In this document: in pieces, positions 13,077-20,224 of the stretch
Position numbering within the stretch: position 1 is the first letter of the stretch
Layout of the letters: each line of letters begins with the position of its first letter
IMG/VR virus record: IMGVR_UViG_3300038701_002509
Span: 1-30,405 of that record
Length of the DNA stretch: 30,405 nucleotides
Source of the DNA: a virus
Strand: one strand, 5' to 3'
Position numbers and translations under genes: made by a program
Notes under the pieces: generated by a model
What the model saw: the letters and a program-made list of their open reading frames with translations, nothing else
Databases searched by the model: none
Told to the model about the DNA's origin: nothing

Positions 13077-14266
13077 TGCCCGCCGCTGCTCACTTTGCGC
13101 GCTGCGCCGGCCTCTTCTGCGCCGACACCCCAGCCGAGGATCGCCCCCTTCTCTTCGAGGTCGAGGCGGATGTCGGCGGGGGTGATGGTGTGCCGGAGTG
13201 GCTCAACATCTTCCCGCCGCTCGACGGCGAAGGGCTCTGCAGAGCTCGCGACGGGCGAGTCGTCGCCTTTCCGGAGGGGTTCGGCCCCGTCCTGCGACGC
13301 ACGCAGGAGGCCCTCGAGAAGTACGGCCCCGGCGCGGTCGACCTTGATCACGAGCTCTATGGATGGCCGGGCGGCGGCGAGGCCAGCGGGTGGATGACCG
13401 CGATCGAGGAGCGGGCCGGCGAAGGAATCTTCGCTCGCTTCGAGCCCCTTCCGCGGGGGGCCGCGGCCGTCGAGAGCAAGACCTATCGCTACACGTCGGC
13501 TGTTCTCGACGCCGATCGGGTCGTTCAATACGACGAGGACGGATGGCCCCGAGGAGTCCTGCTCGTCGCCAAAGAGTTTTTCGGCTTCGGCCTGACCAAC
13601 ATCCCCGCGATGCGGGTGCGCAGCATGTTCTCGCAGGGCGCAGGAGAAGACGACACGATGAAGACCGCCACGATCACAGCCCTGCTTTCGATGCTCGACC
13701 TCGGCGAGGACGCCACGCCGGAGCAGATCAAGACGGCCGCGCAGGCGAGGTTCGCCGCCGCCGCGTCCCCCGACCCCGTCGAGTTCGTCCCACGTAGCGA
13801 ACTACGGTCGGCCCGCGAGGAGCTCGCCAGATACAAGCCCGCCTACAACGCAGCCCTCGAGGCCTTCGAGGTCGAGGGCGTGGGCCCCGACCGCGACGCC
13901 GAGGCGGTCGACAAGGACCTCGCCGAGAGGCTCGCCGAACACCGCACCGCGAAGCTCTACAGCGCGATCGACGAGGCTGTCGCCGACGGCAAGCTACCCC
14001 CCGCCGCGGTCGAGGGGCAGAGGGCCGCCTACGCCGCGATGCCGAACGGCCTCGAAGTCTTCGAGAGGGCGATGGAGCACATGCCCCAGGTGCTCGACCG
14101 GAGCCCGCGTGCTGCCGGTGACCCTCCGCCGAAGGACCCCGCGACGCTGTCGGATAGCCGACCGCCGGCCGGGGTGGATCCGCGGATCTGGAAGCTCTCT
14201 CGCGAGATCAGAGATCCGCAGGAGCTCGCCGAGAAGATCCGCGAGCTGCCCCCGGCTAGCGCCTGA
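13076..14266 (+). CDS. Prohead protease with scaffold domain (Mu I-like)
   Basis: The product has 396 residues from GTG 13076, which shares one base with the preceding TAG; an in-frame GTG at 13058 is the alternative. The N-terminal half carries Mu protein I features: VDLDHELYGWPGGGEASGWMTAIEER, then IFARFEPLPRGAAAVESKTYRYTSAVL, then GFGLTNIPAM. These resemble the aDxxH...aGWi...yRyxSPvf...lTNxPA pattern. The C-terminal half is a helical Glu/Arg/Ala region ending in a proline-rich and helical tail, as expected of a scaffold. The protease would cleave scaffold and itself during head maturation. An internal start at 13658 probably makes the scaffold alone. Confidence 0.85.
   Translation: MPAAAHFARCAGLFCADTPAEDRPLLFEVEADVGGGDGVPEWLNIFPPLDGEGLCRARDGRVVAFPEGFGPVLRRTQEALEKYGPGAVDLDHELYGWPGGGEASGWMTAIEERAGEGIFARFEPLPRGAAAVESKTYRYTSAVLDADRVVQYDEDGWPRGVLLVAKEFFGFGLTNIPAMRVRSMFSQGAGEDDTMKTATITALLSMLDLGEDATPEQIKTAAQARFAAAASPDPVEFVPRSELRSAREELARYKPAYNAALEAFEVEGVGPDRDAEAVDKDLAERLAEHRTAKLYSAIDEAVADGKLPPAAVEGQRAAYAAMPNGLEVFERAMEHMPQVLDRSPRAAGDPPPKDPATLSDSRPPAGVDPRIWKLSREIRDPQELAEKIRELPPASA
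13658..14266 (+). CDS. Nested scaffold protein start inside the protease gene (Mu Z-like)
   Basis: An in-frame ATG at 13658 follows AGGAG (13642-13646) with a workable spacing. It falls exactly at the junction between the protease domain and the helical domain (MKTATITALLSMLDLGEDATPEQIKTAAQARFAAA). A separate product of 202 residues would equal the scaffold. In Mu, gene Z makes the scaffold from an internal start of gene I, so the arrangement is expected. The start is inferred from the Shine-Dalgarno sequence and the domain boundary. Confidence 0.5.
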   Translation: MKTATITALLSMLDLGEDATPEQIKTAAQARFAAAASPDPVEFVPRSELRSAREELARYKPAYNAALEAFEVEGVGPDRDAEAVDKDLAERLAEHRTAKLYSAIDEAVADGKLPPAAVEGQRAAYAAMPNGLEVFERAMEHMPQVLDRSPRAAGDPPPKDPATLSDSRPPAGVDPRIWKLSREIRDPQELAEKIRELPPASA

Positions 14267-14308
14267 TCGAACCCCACGCCCTCGAACATCACACCAGGAC
14301 CCCGACAC

Positions 14309-15001
14309 ATGGCCCTCACGCAAGCCCGACAGCTCTCGATCGTCAACTTCCCCCGCATCTGGCGCACGTTCGGTGTCGCCGACTCTGCCAAGCTCTACGC
14401 AGGGGGGATGGTCGGCCGCAACGCGTCCGGCTACCTGGTGCGAGCTCACGAGGCCGAGGTCGTGCTCGGGTTCGCCACCGACACCGCGGACAACACCGAC
14501 GGCGCCGACGGCGACCTCGAGCTGGAGGTCGACAGCGGGATCGCGAACTACGAGAACAGCGCGGGCGGCGAGGCCGTCGCGATCGAGGACATCGGCGCCG
14601 ACTGTTACGCCGTCGACGACGAGACCGTCGCGAAGACGGCCGGCGGGACGGCGCAGGTAACGGATGCCACACTCACGTTCAACGGGACCGACACAACCGG
14701 CCTCACGATCGCCGGCAAGCTTGTGACCGTGGTCTGCGACACCGACGCGGATACGACTGTGACCGCCCTCTATGACGCCCTCGTGGCGCATGAGCTGGCT
14801 GAGGACTTCACGTTCACGGACATGACCACCAAGGTGCGGATCGCCAAGAAAACCGGCGGGTCGTTCTCGATCGTCCCCTACAAACCCGCGACCGCGACGT
14901 TTGTGATCGCGGAGGTGACTCCGGGCGAGGCGCCCGACCGGCCTCGTGCCGGCAAGGTCCACAAGATCGAGGGTGATCAAGTCTACGTCGACTTTCGCTA
15001 G
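14309..15001 (+). CDS. Head decoration-type protein with an inserted domain
   Basis: The 230-residue product follows an AGGA Shine-Dalgarno sequence. The first part (LYAGGMVGRNASGYLVRAHE...VVLGFATDTADNTDGADGDLELEVDSGIANYENSAGGEAVAIEDIGADCYAVDDETVAKT) and the last part (RPRAGKVHKIEGDQVYVDF) together resemble small phage head decoration/DUF2190-like proteins located before Mu-type capsid genes. Between them, about residues 113-208, lies an extra domain of alternating strands and one helix (ATLTFNGTDTTGLTIAGKLV..., TVTALYDALVAHELAEDF..., VRIAKKTGGSFSIV). The protein probably binds the capsid surface and stabilises it. The insert may be surface-exposed. Confidence 0.65.
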   Translation: MALTQARQLSIVNFPRIWRTFGVADSAKLYAGGMVGRNASGYLVRAHEAEVVLGFATDTADNTDGADGDLELEVDSGIANYENSAGGEAVAIEDIGADCYAVDDETVAKTAGGTAQVTDATLTFNGTDTTGLTIAGKLVTVVCDTDADTTVTALYDALVAHELAEDFTFTDMTTKVRIAKKTGGSFSIVPYKPATATFVIAEVTPGEAPDRPRAGKVHKIEGDQVYVDFR

Positions 15002-15008
15002 CCCTTGT

Positions 15009-15069
15009 CGAGATCGACCCCTAGCCCGCCCCGGTTCACCGTGGCGGGCTTAGGGGGTGCAAGCGATGG
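15009..15069. repeat. Hairpin-containing direct repeat, copy 1 (upstream of the capsid gene)
   Basis: A 61-bp sequence, repeated at 16023-16084 with one base fewer and otherwise identical. It contains a long hairpin: left arm CCCCTAGCCCGCC at 15018-15030, right arm GGCGGGCTTAGGGG at 15043-15056 with one bulged T, and a 12-base loop. No T-run follows the stem. It lies between the decoration and capsid genes, so it may act as an attenuator, RNA-processing site or mRNA stabiliser. It ends with GCAAGCGATGG, the start context of the gene at 16081. Here that ATG opens only a 22-codon frame that runs into the capsid gene. Confidence 0.85.
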
Positions 15070-15099
15070 GCGATAGCCCCCTACCAGGAGACCGAATAG

Positions 15100-16011
15100 A
15101 TGGCCCTCGAAATGGACAACTACCAGGCGCATGACCGGCTTGTGAGCACCAAGCTCGCAGAGATGCTCGCGCGCGAAAAGTACGGGGCCGAGTCGGGCGC
15201 GCTGTACAGCGACCTCGACAGCGACGACACCGTCGTCGACTTCCGTTTCGTGCTCAAGCAGCACGGAATGAAGAAGCTGCGGGGAAACTTCGAGAAGCGC
15301 ACCCAGCTCGAGAAGTCGATCGTCATCGGCACGGATGAGTTCTACGACGAGATCACGATGCGGCTGCGTGATCTCAAGAAGAAGCGCTCGGCGAGCTTCC
15401 AGCTCGACGCGCAGGGGATGCCGGAGCAGGTCCCGAGCTTCATCGACGTGAAGGTCGCTTCGCTGCTCAAGGAATCCGGGGCCGCCTTCACGGGCTCGAC
15501 CTTCGACGGCAAGCCCTATTTCTCGAAGACGCATCCTCGGTTCTCCGGGAAGGGTACCCAGAGCAACCTTGACGACGGCGGCGGCGGAGACGGTTACTGG
15601 TACCTCTTCGACACCAAGAAAATGGCGCCGGTGATCTGGCTCTGGTTCGCGCGTCCGAACACCGACAAGTTCGGCCCGGAGAGCGAGTGGGCTCGCGACA
15701 ATCAAGAGGTGCGCTGGAGGCTGATGGCAGACTGCGGCTTTGGCATGGGCGTCTGGTACTACGGCTACGCCAGCAACAAGCCGCTGACGAAGGCCAACCT
15801 ACAGGCCGCCAAGCTCGCCATGATGTCGTTGAAGAACGACGCGAAGACCGACGGCGAGGATGCGCAGATGGGCATCAAGCCGAACCTGCTCGTGACCGGC
15901 GCGGCGAATGACCTCACAAGGCTCGAGCTGATGAACTCGACGATCGTCGGCGGCGACAGCAACGTCATGCAAGGCGCCTTCGAGTCGATGACGTTCTCGT
16001 ACCTGCCCTAA
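15100..16011 (+). CDS. Major capsid protein (Mu gpT-like)
   Basis: The product has 303 residues behind a good Shine-Dalgarno sequence (CCAGGAG). The segment TFDGKPYFSKTHPRFSGKGTQSNL (about 134-157) is the hallmark DGxxFFsxxHp...N of Mu gpT capsid proteins. The order of elements after it (LANLQAAKLAMMSLKNDAKTDG-type helix, MGIKPNLLVTGAANDLTRLELMNS) matches the A-domain part of the HK97 fold. The segment VIWLWFARPN...WRLMADCGFGMGVWYYGYASNKPL corresponds to the usual part before that helix. The protein would form the icosahedral shell after scaffold removal. It is bracketed by two copies of a hairpin-bearing repeat, suggesting separately controlled expression of the most abundant protein. Confidence 0.88.
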   Translation: MALEMDNYQAHDRLVSTKLAEMLAREKYGAESGALYSDLDSDDTVVDFRFVLKQHGMKKLRGNFEKRTQLEKSIVIGTDEFYDEITMRLRDLKKKRSASFQLDAQGMPEQVPSFIDVKVASLLKESGAAFTGSTFDGKPYFSKTHPRFSGKGTQSNLDDGGGGDGYWYLFDTKKMAPVIWLWFARPNTDKFGPESEWARDNQEVRWRLMADCGFGMGVWYYGYASNKPLTKANLQAAKLAMMSLKNDAKTDGEDAQMGIKPNLLVTGAANDLTRLELMNSTIVGGDSNVMQGAFESMTFSYLP

Positions 16012-16022
16012 GCGGCAGCCGC

Positions 16023-16084
16023 CGAGATCGACCCCTAGCCCGCCCCGGTTCACCGGTGGCGGGCTTAGGGGGTGCAAGCGATGG
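16023..16084. repeat. Hairpin-containing direct repeat, copy 2 (downstream of the capsid gene)
   Basis: The second copy has 62 bp and begins 11 bases after the capsid stop. Its left arm is 16032-16044 and its right arm 16058-16071. The one-base difference lies in the loop, which here can form an extra CCGG/CCGG pairing. The copy ends in the ATG of the gp36-like gene, so hairpin and start codon are part of the same repeated unit. Confidence 0.85.
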
Positions 16085-16521
16085 CGTACGCATCCCCAGA
16101 CGATCTCGACCTAGCAATCGGGCCCGACGAGCGGACCCGCGGGGCCGATCGCAACGCCGACGGGGTCGAGGATCCGGGGGTGTACCAACACCACTTCGAC
16201 GACGCGAGCGGGGAGATCGACATGTACCTCGCGAAGGTCGTGAAGCTCCCTCTCAAGAAGCCCTACCCGCTCGCTCTGCGGCGCCTGTGCGTCAACATGG
16301 CCGTCTACCACGCGGCCCCGGAGATCGGCGGGCGCACTAAGGAGAAGAGGAAGCGCTACGACGACGCGATCGCACAGCTCGAGAAGATCGCGGCCGGCGA
16401 CCTCGGGATCGGCCTGGGGCCGGACGGTGAGGATCCAGGCTTCACGGGCAAGCAGGCCTTTCACGGGTCCGCCGCGCGCGAGTTCACGGCCGAGTCGATG
16501 GGCTCCGGGGGTCTGTTTTGA
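16081..16521 (+). CDS. Head-tail joining protein (Mu gp36-like, DUF1320)
   Basis: The product has 146 residues from ATG 16081; an in-frame GTG at 16072 lies within the repeat and is less likely. YASPDDLDLAIGPDE at the start, then DDASGEIDMYLAKVVKLPLKKPYPLALRRLCVNMAVYHA (about 41-79), match DUF1320 proteins such as Mu gp36, which fit the AsxEID.YL...LPL...diA.Y pattern. They act at the head-tail connector. A charged C-terminal extension of about 60 residues goes beyond the core. The TTGA overlap couples it to the next gene. Confidence 0.8.
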   Translation: MAYASPDDLDLAIGPDERTRGADRNADGVEDPGVYQHHFDDASGEIDMYLAKVVKLPLKKPYPLALRRLCVNMAVYHAAPEIGGRTKEKRKRYDDAIAQLEKIAAGDLGIGLGPDGEDPGFTGKQAFHGSAAREFTAESMGSGGLF

Positions 16522-16985
16522 CGTTCGCCGTCACAGTGCGGGATCGAGGGCTCAAGCGAGCGCTTGACCGGCTGAGAGAGCCGCAGACCAAGAAGTTAGC
16601 GCGTCTGCTCGGGCGCCTCCTGGTGAGGCAGACAGAGCACCGGATCGCCCGCGAGAAGACGGGGCCCGACGGCAAGCCGTGGGCGCGGGCAAAGGTCGAA
16701 CGGGCCAAGGGCAGGGCGAGGGACGCAAAAGGGCGTTTCAGGTCGACCGGGCTCCTAGTCCGCTCCGGCACTCTCCTCGGCTCGATACGCCACGGCCAGC
16801 AACGCGACGACGTTCACGTCGGCACGGATCTCGCCTACGCCGCGATCCACCAGCTCGGCGGAAAGAGAACGAGCGGCGGCAAGGGGACACCTAGGCGAGC
16901 ATTCCTCGGCGTCAGTGAGGCGAACAAGGCAGAGGCGAACGCCGCGATCGAGCGCGAGCTCAAGCGCCTCCTGGGGGTCTCATGA
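16518..16985 (+). CDS. Virion morphogenesis protein (Mu gpG / P2 gpS-like)
   Basis: The product has 155 residues with a TTG start overlapping the upstream stop. It shows KKLARLLGRLLVRQTEHRIAREKTGPDGKPWARAK (about 25-59), LLVRSGTLLGSIRHGQQRDDVHVGTDLAYAAIHQLGG (about 79-115) and a PRRAFLGVSEAN segment. These are typical of the P2 gpS/Mu gpG morphogenesis family: PDGxxWaxL, TGxLxxSI and YAxxHQxG...iPaRpFLG. It acts in tail completion or head-tail joining. It is basic, as usual for the family. An ATGA overlap leads to the next gene. Confidence 0.85.
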   Translation: MTFAVTVRDRGLKRALDRLREPQTKKLARLLGRLLVRQTEHRIAREKTGPDGKPWARAKVERAKGRARDAKGRFRSTGLLVRSGTLLGSIRHGQQRDDVHVGTDLAYAAIHQLGGKRTSGGKGTPRRAFLGVSEANKAEANAAIERELKRLLGVS

Positions 16986-17539
16986 GCTACGTATTCGCAG
17001 ACCTGCCGGAGACCGTGGCGAAGACTCTCGACGATGAAGTCGGGAACGTCTTTCGCGACGTGGGCGCCTGCGATGGCCCCGCAACCCTCGTCGAGCTCCT
17101 TCGGCAGGCGAGGCGCCTGCCCGCGCTCCTCGTGACAACACCCTCTGACGTCACGGTGGCAAAGTCGCACGTGAAGCCGCTGCGGGTCGACTTTGAGGCC
17201 TACGTGATCGTCCCTGGCACGAGCACCGCGAAGCGCGGACGCGCCTCGCTAGCCCTCGCCGGTGAGGTCCGAAACGCCGTGGTGAGCGCCCCCGAGTGGG
17301 GAGCCTCGGAGCGACCGCAGGACGTTCGCCGAACGTCGCTCTACAGCGTCGCGCTCGACGATGAAAACGTCGCGATTCAGGTGATCACGTGGTCACAGGA
17401 CTTCACCCCTCAGAAGCTCACGGCCGGCGAGCTGCAGGACCTCCTAGGCGTCGACGTCGTCGTCGCGATCGAGAACCCCGGAGCCGGCGACCCCGACCCC
17501 CTTCCCAGTGTCGGCGACGACGTCGACGTCGAGCAGTGA
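16982..17539 (+). CDS. Tail terminator-type protein (Mu gp37-like, DUF1834)
   Basis: The product has 185 residues with an ATGA overlap. RRLPALLVTTPSDVT (about 40-54), then VDFEAYVIVPGTSTAKRG (about 63-80), a helical AxxLAGEVRNAV, and a strand ALDDENVAIQVITWSQDF near the end follow the DUF1834/Mu gp37 plan. The C-terminal 25 residues are acidic (GDDVDVE). Position between the gpG-like and gp38-like genes is that of Mu gp37. It probably caps the tail tube or works in tail assembly. Confidence 0.75.
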   Translation: MSYVFADLPETVAKTLDDEVGNVFRDVGACDGPATLVELLRQARRLPALLVTTPSDVTVAKSHVKPLRVDFEAYVIVPGTSTAKRGRASLALAGEVRNAVVSAPEWGASERPQDVRRTSLYSVALDDENVAIQVITWSQDFTPQKLTAGELQDLLGVDVVVAIENPGAGDPDPLPSVGDDVDVEQ

Positions 17540-17546
17540 GGCCCCC

Positions 17547-17747
17547 ATGAGCAAGATCCCGAGAAATGGCGAGCGAGTACTCGTCGACCTGTCCCGCGGC
17601 ACTCCGCCGTTTAGGCGCCCCGACAGGGTCGGCGCCGACGGCAAGGGCGCTCACCTGGAGGGGCCGACGCGCGTTCGCTGGTCGAAGTTTTGGACCGCCC
17701 GGCTGCTTGCCGGCGAGGTCGAGGTCGCGACAGAAGGCGAGGGCTAG
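17547..17747 (+). CDS. Mu gp38-like small protein (DUF2635)
   Basis: The product has 66 residues starting at ATG 17547, 7 bases after the previous stop. VGADGKGAHLEGPTRVRWSKFWTARLLAGEVEVA (about 28-61) matches the DUF2635 pattern of a lone domain with xLPxxGxxVxxxxYWxRRLxxGDV. It lies immediately before the sheath gene, as in Mu. Its molecular role in tail assembly is not known. Confidence 0.7.
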   Translation: MSKIPRNGERVLVDLSRGTPPFRRPDRVGADGKGAHLEGPTRVRWSKFWTARLLAGEVEVATEGEG

Positions 17748-17750
17748 GCC

Positions 17751-19196
17751 ATGGAAGACATATACAGCTCCCTGATGCTCCTGCCCGGTGTTGGGATCCG
17801 GGCGACCCCCGGTGTGCCGGGCGGTCTCAGCATCGCTAAGCACCTGGTGGTGTGCTTCGGCCTGATGCTCTCGGCGGGCACGGGCGACGCCGCGACCATG
17901 TATCAGGTGACATCCGTCGCCGAGGGCGTCGAGCTTGTCGGCGAAGGATCGCAGCTTGCGGGGATGATCCGGGCGGCGAAGCGCGAGAACCCGCTCGTCG
18001 ACTTCCGCGTGATCGGTGTGCTCGAGGACGGGGCCGGCACCGCGGCAACCGGCACGATCACGATCGCCGGCACCGCAACGGCCGCCGGCACCTTGAACGC
18101 CTACATCGCCGGCCGACGCGTGGCCGTCGGCGTCGCGAAAGGCGACGCCTTCGGCGATGTCGCGAGCGCCCTGAACGACAAGATCGCGGCGATCCTCGAG
18201 CTGCCGGTGACGTCCAGCGTCAACGCGGGAGAGGTCGCGATCGCCTGCCGTCACAAGGGGGAGATCGGCAACGCGATCGACCTTCGCGTGAACTACTACG
18301 CGCCCGCGGAGAAGACCCCCGCGGGCCTCACCGTGACGATCGTAGGCATGTCCGGTGGGGTCACCGATCCATCGTTCGCGACCGCGATCGCGGCGGTTCC
18401 CGACGACCTCCCCGTCGATACCTGGATCCTCCCGACGACGAGCACGGCGGCGCTCGGGCTCTTCACCGACGAGCTCGCCGAGCGTGCGGGCCCCGAGGTC
18501 GGCTTGCCCGGCCAGGCCTTCGCGGCGGTGCGGGGCAACTACAGCGCGACGCAGGCCGTAGGAGCCGCGCAGAATAGCGAGTCCCTCACGATCTACGGGG
18601 CCGGCTTGACGCCCGCTCCGCCGTGGGAGATCGCCGCGGCTGGGGCTGCGATCGATGCAGGGATCCGGCACGTCAACGACTCGCGCGAGGGCGAGGTCAT
18701 CAGCGAGCTGCTCCCCGCGACGAAGGCCTTTAGCAAGCCCGAGCGCAACCTCCTCCTGCAGGACGGGATCTCGACGGTCACGATCGAGGCCGGCCGGATC
18801 GTGCTCGAGCGGGTGATCACCACGCGCAACACCACGCTCGGGGTCACGGACTACACGCAGCTCGACGTCGGGATCCGCAGGGCGGTGAACCTCTTTCGCT
18901 ACGACATGGCGGCCTATCTGCGGCTCCGCTTCCGCAAGCACTCGCTCGTCGGCGACGACGACGTCGAGCTCGTCGATCCGGGTGTGAAGGTCGCTTCGCC
19001 GAAGATCATCGAGTCGGCGATGAGCGGCCGCTATCGCCAGCACATCGGCGCCGCCTACATGCGCGACGCCGAGAAGTTCGACGAGCTGATCGTCGTCGCT
19101 CTCTCGGCAACCCCGGGGCGCGTCGACGTCTCGGTCGGCGTCACCGTCGTCAACGCGCTGCAGCACATCGCCGTCGCGATGGTCTTCACCCTCTGA
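17751..19196 (+). CDS. Contractile tail sheath protein (Mu L-like)
   Basis: This 481-residue protein identifies the phage as contractile-tailed. The N-terminus (LLPGVGIRATPGVPGGLSIAKHLVVCFGLML...) and a polymorphic outer domain (about 95-190: GTITIAGTATAAGTLNAYIAGRRVAVGVAKGDAFGDVASALND) are as in Mu L relatives. The C-terminal part (GRIVLERVITTRNTTLGVTDYTQLDVGIRRAVNLFRYDM...) corresponds to the conserved core with VxRxIxT and LxTxRxLxYxR-type stretches. Hundreds of copies would wrap the tube and contract on infection. The tube gene follows directly. Confidence 0.9.
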   Translation: MEDIYSSLMLLPGVGIRATPGVPGGLSIAKHLVVCFGLMLSAGTGDAATMYQVTSVAEGVELVGEGSQLAGMIRAAKRENPLVDFRVIGVLEDGAGTAATGTITIAGTATAAGTLNAYIAGRRVAVGVAKGDAFGDVASALNDKIAAILELPVTSSVNAGEVAIACRHKGEIGNAIDLRVNYYAPAEKTPAGLTVTIVGMSGGVTDPSFATAIAAVPDDLPVDTWILPTTSTAALGLFTDELAERAGPEVGLPGQAFAAVRGNYSATQAVGAAQNSESLTIYGAGLTPAPPWEIAAAGAAIDAGIRHVNDSREGEVISELLPATKAFSKPERNLLLQDGISTVTIEAGRIVLERVITTRNTTLGVTDYTQLDVGIRRAVNLFRYDMAAYLRLRFRKHSLVGDDDVELVDPGVKVASPKIIESAMSGRYRQHIGAAYMRDAEKFDELIVVALSATPGRVDVSVGVTVVNALQHIAVAMVFTL

Positions 19197-19223
19197 CCCC
19201 CCTAGCTCGCGCAGGAGTCCGCA

Positions 19224-19592
19224 ATGAAGTTTCTAGGCATCATCACCCTCATGACCTCGACCGGGGGCATCCTCGCGACCATGGAGGGCGTCTCTATCGA
19301 GGTGGGGGGCTATGAGCGCGGCGAGGTCCTCGCGAACGGCGAGGTGAAGGGGTATTTCAACAAGCCCGTGGCGCCGAAGATCTCGGCCAAGTTCGCGATC
19401 GGCCCCGACTTCGACCTCGAGGGGCTCCGGAACTTCACGGGCGGCGAGGTGGTCGCCCAGGGCGACAACGGGATCAGCTTCACCCTCGAGGGGGCTTGGA
19501 CGGCGTCCCCGCCGAAGATCTCCGACAATAACGGAGGGTGTGAAATCGAGTTCAAGGGGAAGCGCTGCGCGCAGGCGAAGCTCGCCGGCTAG
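19224..19592 (+). CDS. Tail tube protein (Mu M-like)
   Basis: The product has 122 residues behind GCAGGAG. It starts MKFLGIITLMTSTGGILATMEGVSIEVGGYERGEVLANGEVKGYFNKPVAPKISAKFAIGPDFDLEGLRNFTGGEVVAQGDNGISFTLEGAW and ends EIEFKGKRC. This follows the Mu gpM tube pattern: a GGxxxxxxG opening, a GY.E.P..PxI strand pair, a GxxxxLxxAW strand and a final vxFxGxxC. The protein forms the hollow tube inside the sheath. It ends 42 bases before the next gene, and promoter-like copy D fills that gap. Confidence 0.85.
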   Translation: MKFLGIITLMTSTGGILATMEGVSIEVGGYERGEVLANGEVKGYFNKPVAPKISAKFAIGPDFDLEGLRNFTGGEVVAQGDNGISFTLEGAWTASPPKISDNNGGCEIEFKGKRCAQAKLAG

Positions 19593-19595
19593 GCG

Positions 19596-19635
19596 ACTTC
19601 TCGCGTAACGCCCCCAGCATCTAGCGTCTCCCCCA
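19596..19635 (+). promoter_or_regulatory. Late promoter-like motif, copy D (leaderless), before the tail chaperone
   Basis: ACTTC (19596-19600), 4 bases, GTAAC (19605-19609), 12 bases, TAGCGT (19622-19627), then 7 bases to ATG 19635. The intervening bases are CTCCCCC, with no Shine-Dalgarno sequence. The motif begins 3 bases after the tube stop codon. Confidence 0.75.
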
Positions 19636-20093
19636 TGCAGAGCAACGCATTTCACAGGATCGCCGCCGCACTCGACCTGGAGCCCAACTGCGGCGAGGCG
19701 GAGTGCTTGAAGGCGATCGAGGAGATGAAGCCGATCGACCCCGAGCATCTGCAAGCGGTGTACGACGGCAAGATCGAGGGCGTGACGTGGGACCCGTCGC
19801 GAGAGCGCCTGATCATGGAGCTGGAAGACGGGTACGAGCTCGGCGGGGAGCAGCGCATGGTGCTCGAGTTCCGCCCGGCCAAGGCCGGCGACCTGCGCAA
19901 GGCCGGCAAGGCCGGCGGCTCCGACTCCACCGGCATGGATACGAGCTTCGCCCTGATCTCGAGGCTGTCGAATCTCCCCATGGAGAAGTGCGACGAAGAC
20001 CTTACGATCGGGGATATCGCGAAGTTCGGCTCGGTTCTCCCTTTCTTACAGGCCAGCCGCCGGACTCGATCGAAGCTGCGCGAGGCGCAATAG
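19635..20093 (+). CDS. Tail assembly chaperone, zero-frame product (Mu gp41-like)
   Basis: The product has 152 residues. Residues about 75-140 (VLEFRPAKAGDLRKAGKAGG...DTSFALISRLSNLPMEKCDEDLTIGDIAKFGSVLPFL) fit the Mu gp41/TAC plan: an ELR-like opening, a helix with LxxLSGxP and a final DxxxxxxxxxFL. An N-terminal extension of about 70 residues is unusual for the family. The gene lies between the tube and tape measure genes, where a chaperone with a frameshift is expected. It would coat the tape measure protein during tail assembly. ATG 19635 has promoter-like motif D directly in front. Confidence 0.75.
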   Translation: MQSNAFHRIAAALDLEPNCGEAECLKAIEEMKPIDPEHLQAVYDGKIEGVTWDPSRERLIMELEDGYELGGEQRMVLEFRPAKAGDLRKAGKAGGSDSTGMDTSFALISRLSNLPMEKCDEDLTIGDIAKFGSVLPFLQASRRTRSKLREAQ

Positions 20094-20224
20094 CGTCTTT
20101 CTTCCGATGGACGCCCGCGCAGATCGACGACATCGACGCGCGCGAGTTCAGATTCTGGGCGGAGACCGCCACCAGAGCGCTCGAGGAAGCCGAGCGGGCA
20201 CACAACGAGGCGAGGAGTATCTAG
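19635..20224 (+). CDS. Tail assembly chaperone frameshift product (G-T type)
   Basis: A -1 shift at the heptamer C CCT TTC (20039-20045) takes ribosomes from the frame ending at 20093 into a frame that ends at 20224. The product would have 196 residues. The added part has FLTGQPPDSIEAARGAIASF and FRWTPAQIDDIDAREFRFWAETA. WTPAQIDxLxxxExxFW is typical of the T-part of phage tail chaperones just before the tape measure gene. The heptamer is in correct phase (X XXY YYZ), and the TMP starts one base after the extended stop. No start codon with a Shine-Dalgarno sequence serves the second frame, which supports frameshifting. Confidence 0.7.

Noticed and set aside
15009-15069. Hairpin as a classical intrinsic terminator
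   Set aside because: No T-run follows the stem in either copy, and the copies flank a gene that must be strongly transcribed; kept as a repeat with open function.
15066-15134. 22-codon frame starting in the first hairpin repeat
   Set aside because: It is a by-product of the duplicated start context; it overlaps the Shine-Dalgarno sequence and start of the capsid gene and has no protein-like character.
17418-19166. Long minus-strand open frame (582 codons) opposite the tail sheath gene
   Set aside because: Very GC-rich coding DNA leaves the opposite strand open; the translation is Arg/Asp/His/Val-rich without any motif, and the plus-strand sheath gene is unmistakable.
20091-20109. TAGCGT with an ATG 10 bases later inside the chaperone frameshift region
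   Set aside because: GTAAC and ACTTC are missing and the ATG frame is not the T-part frame; best explained as chance within coding sequence.
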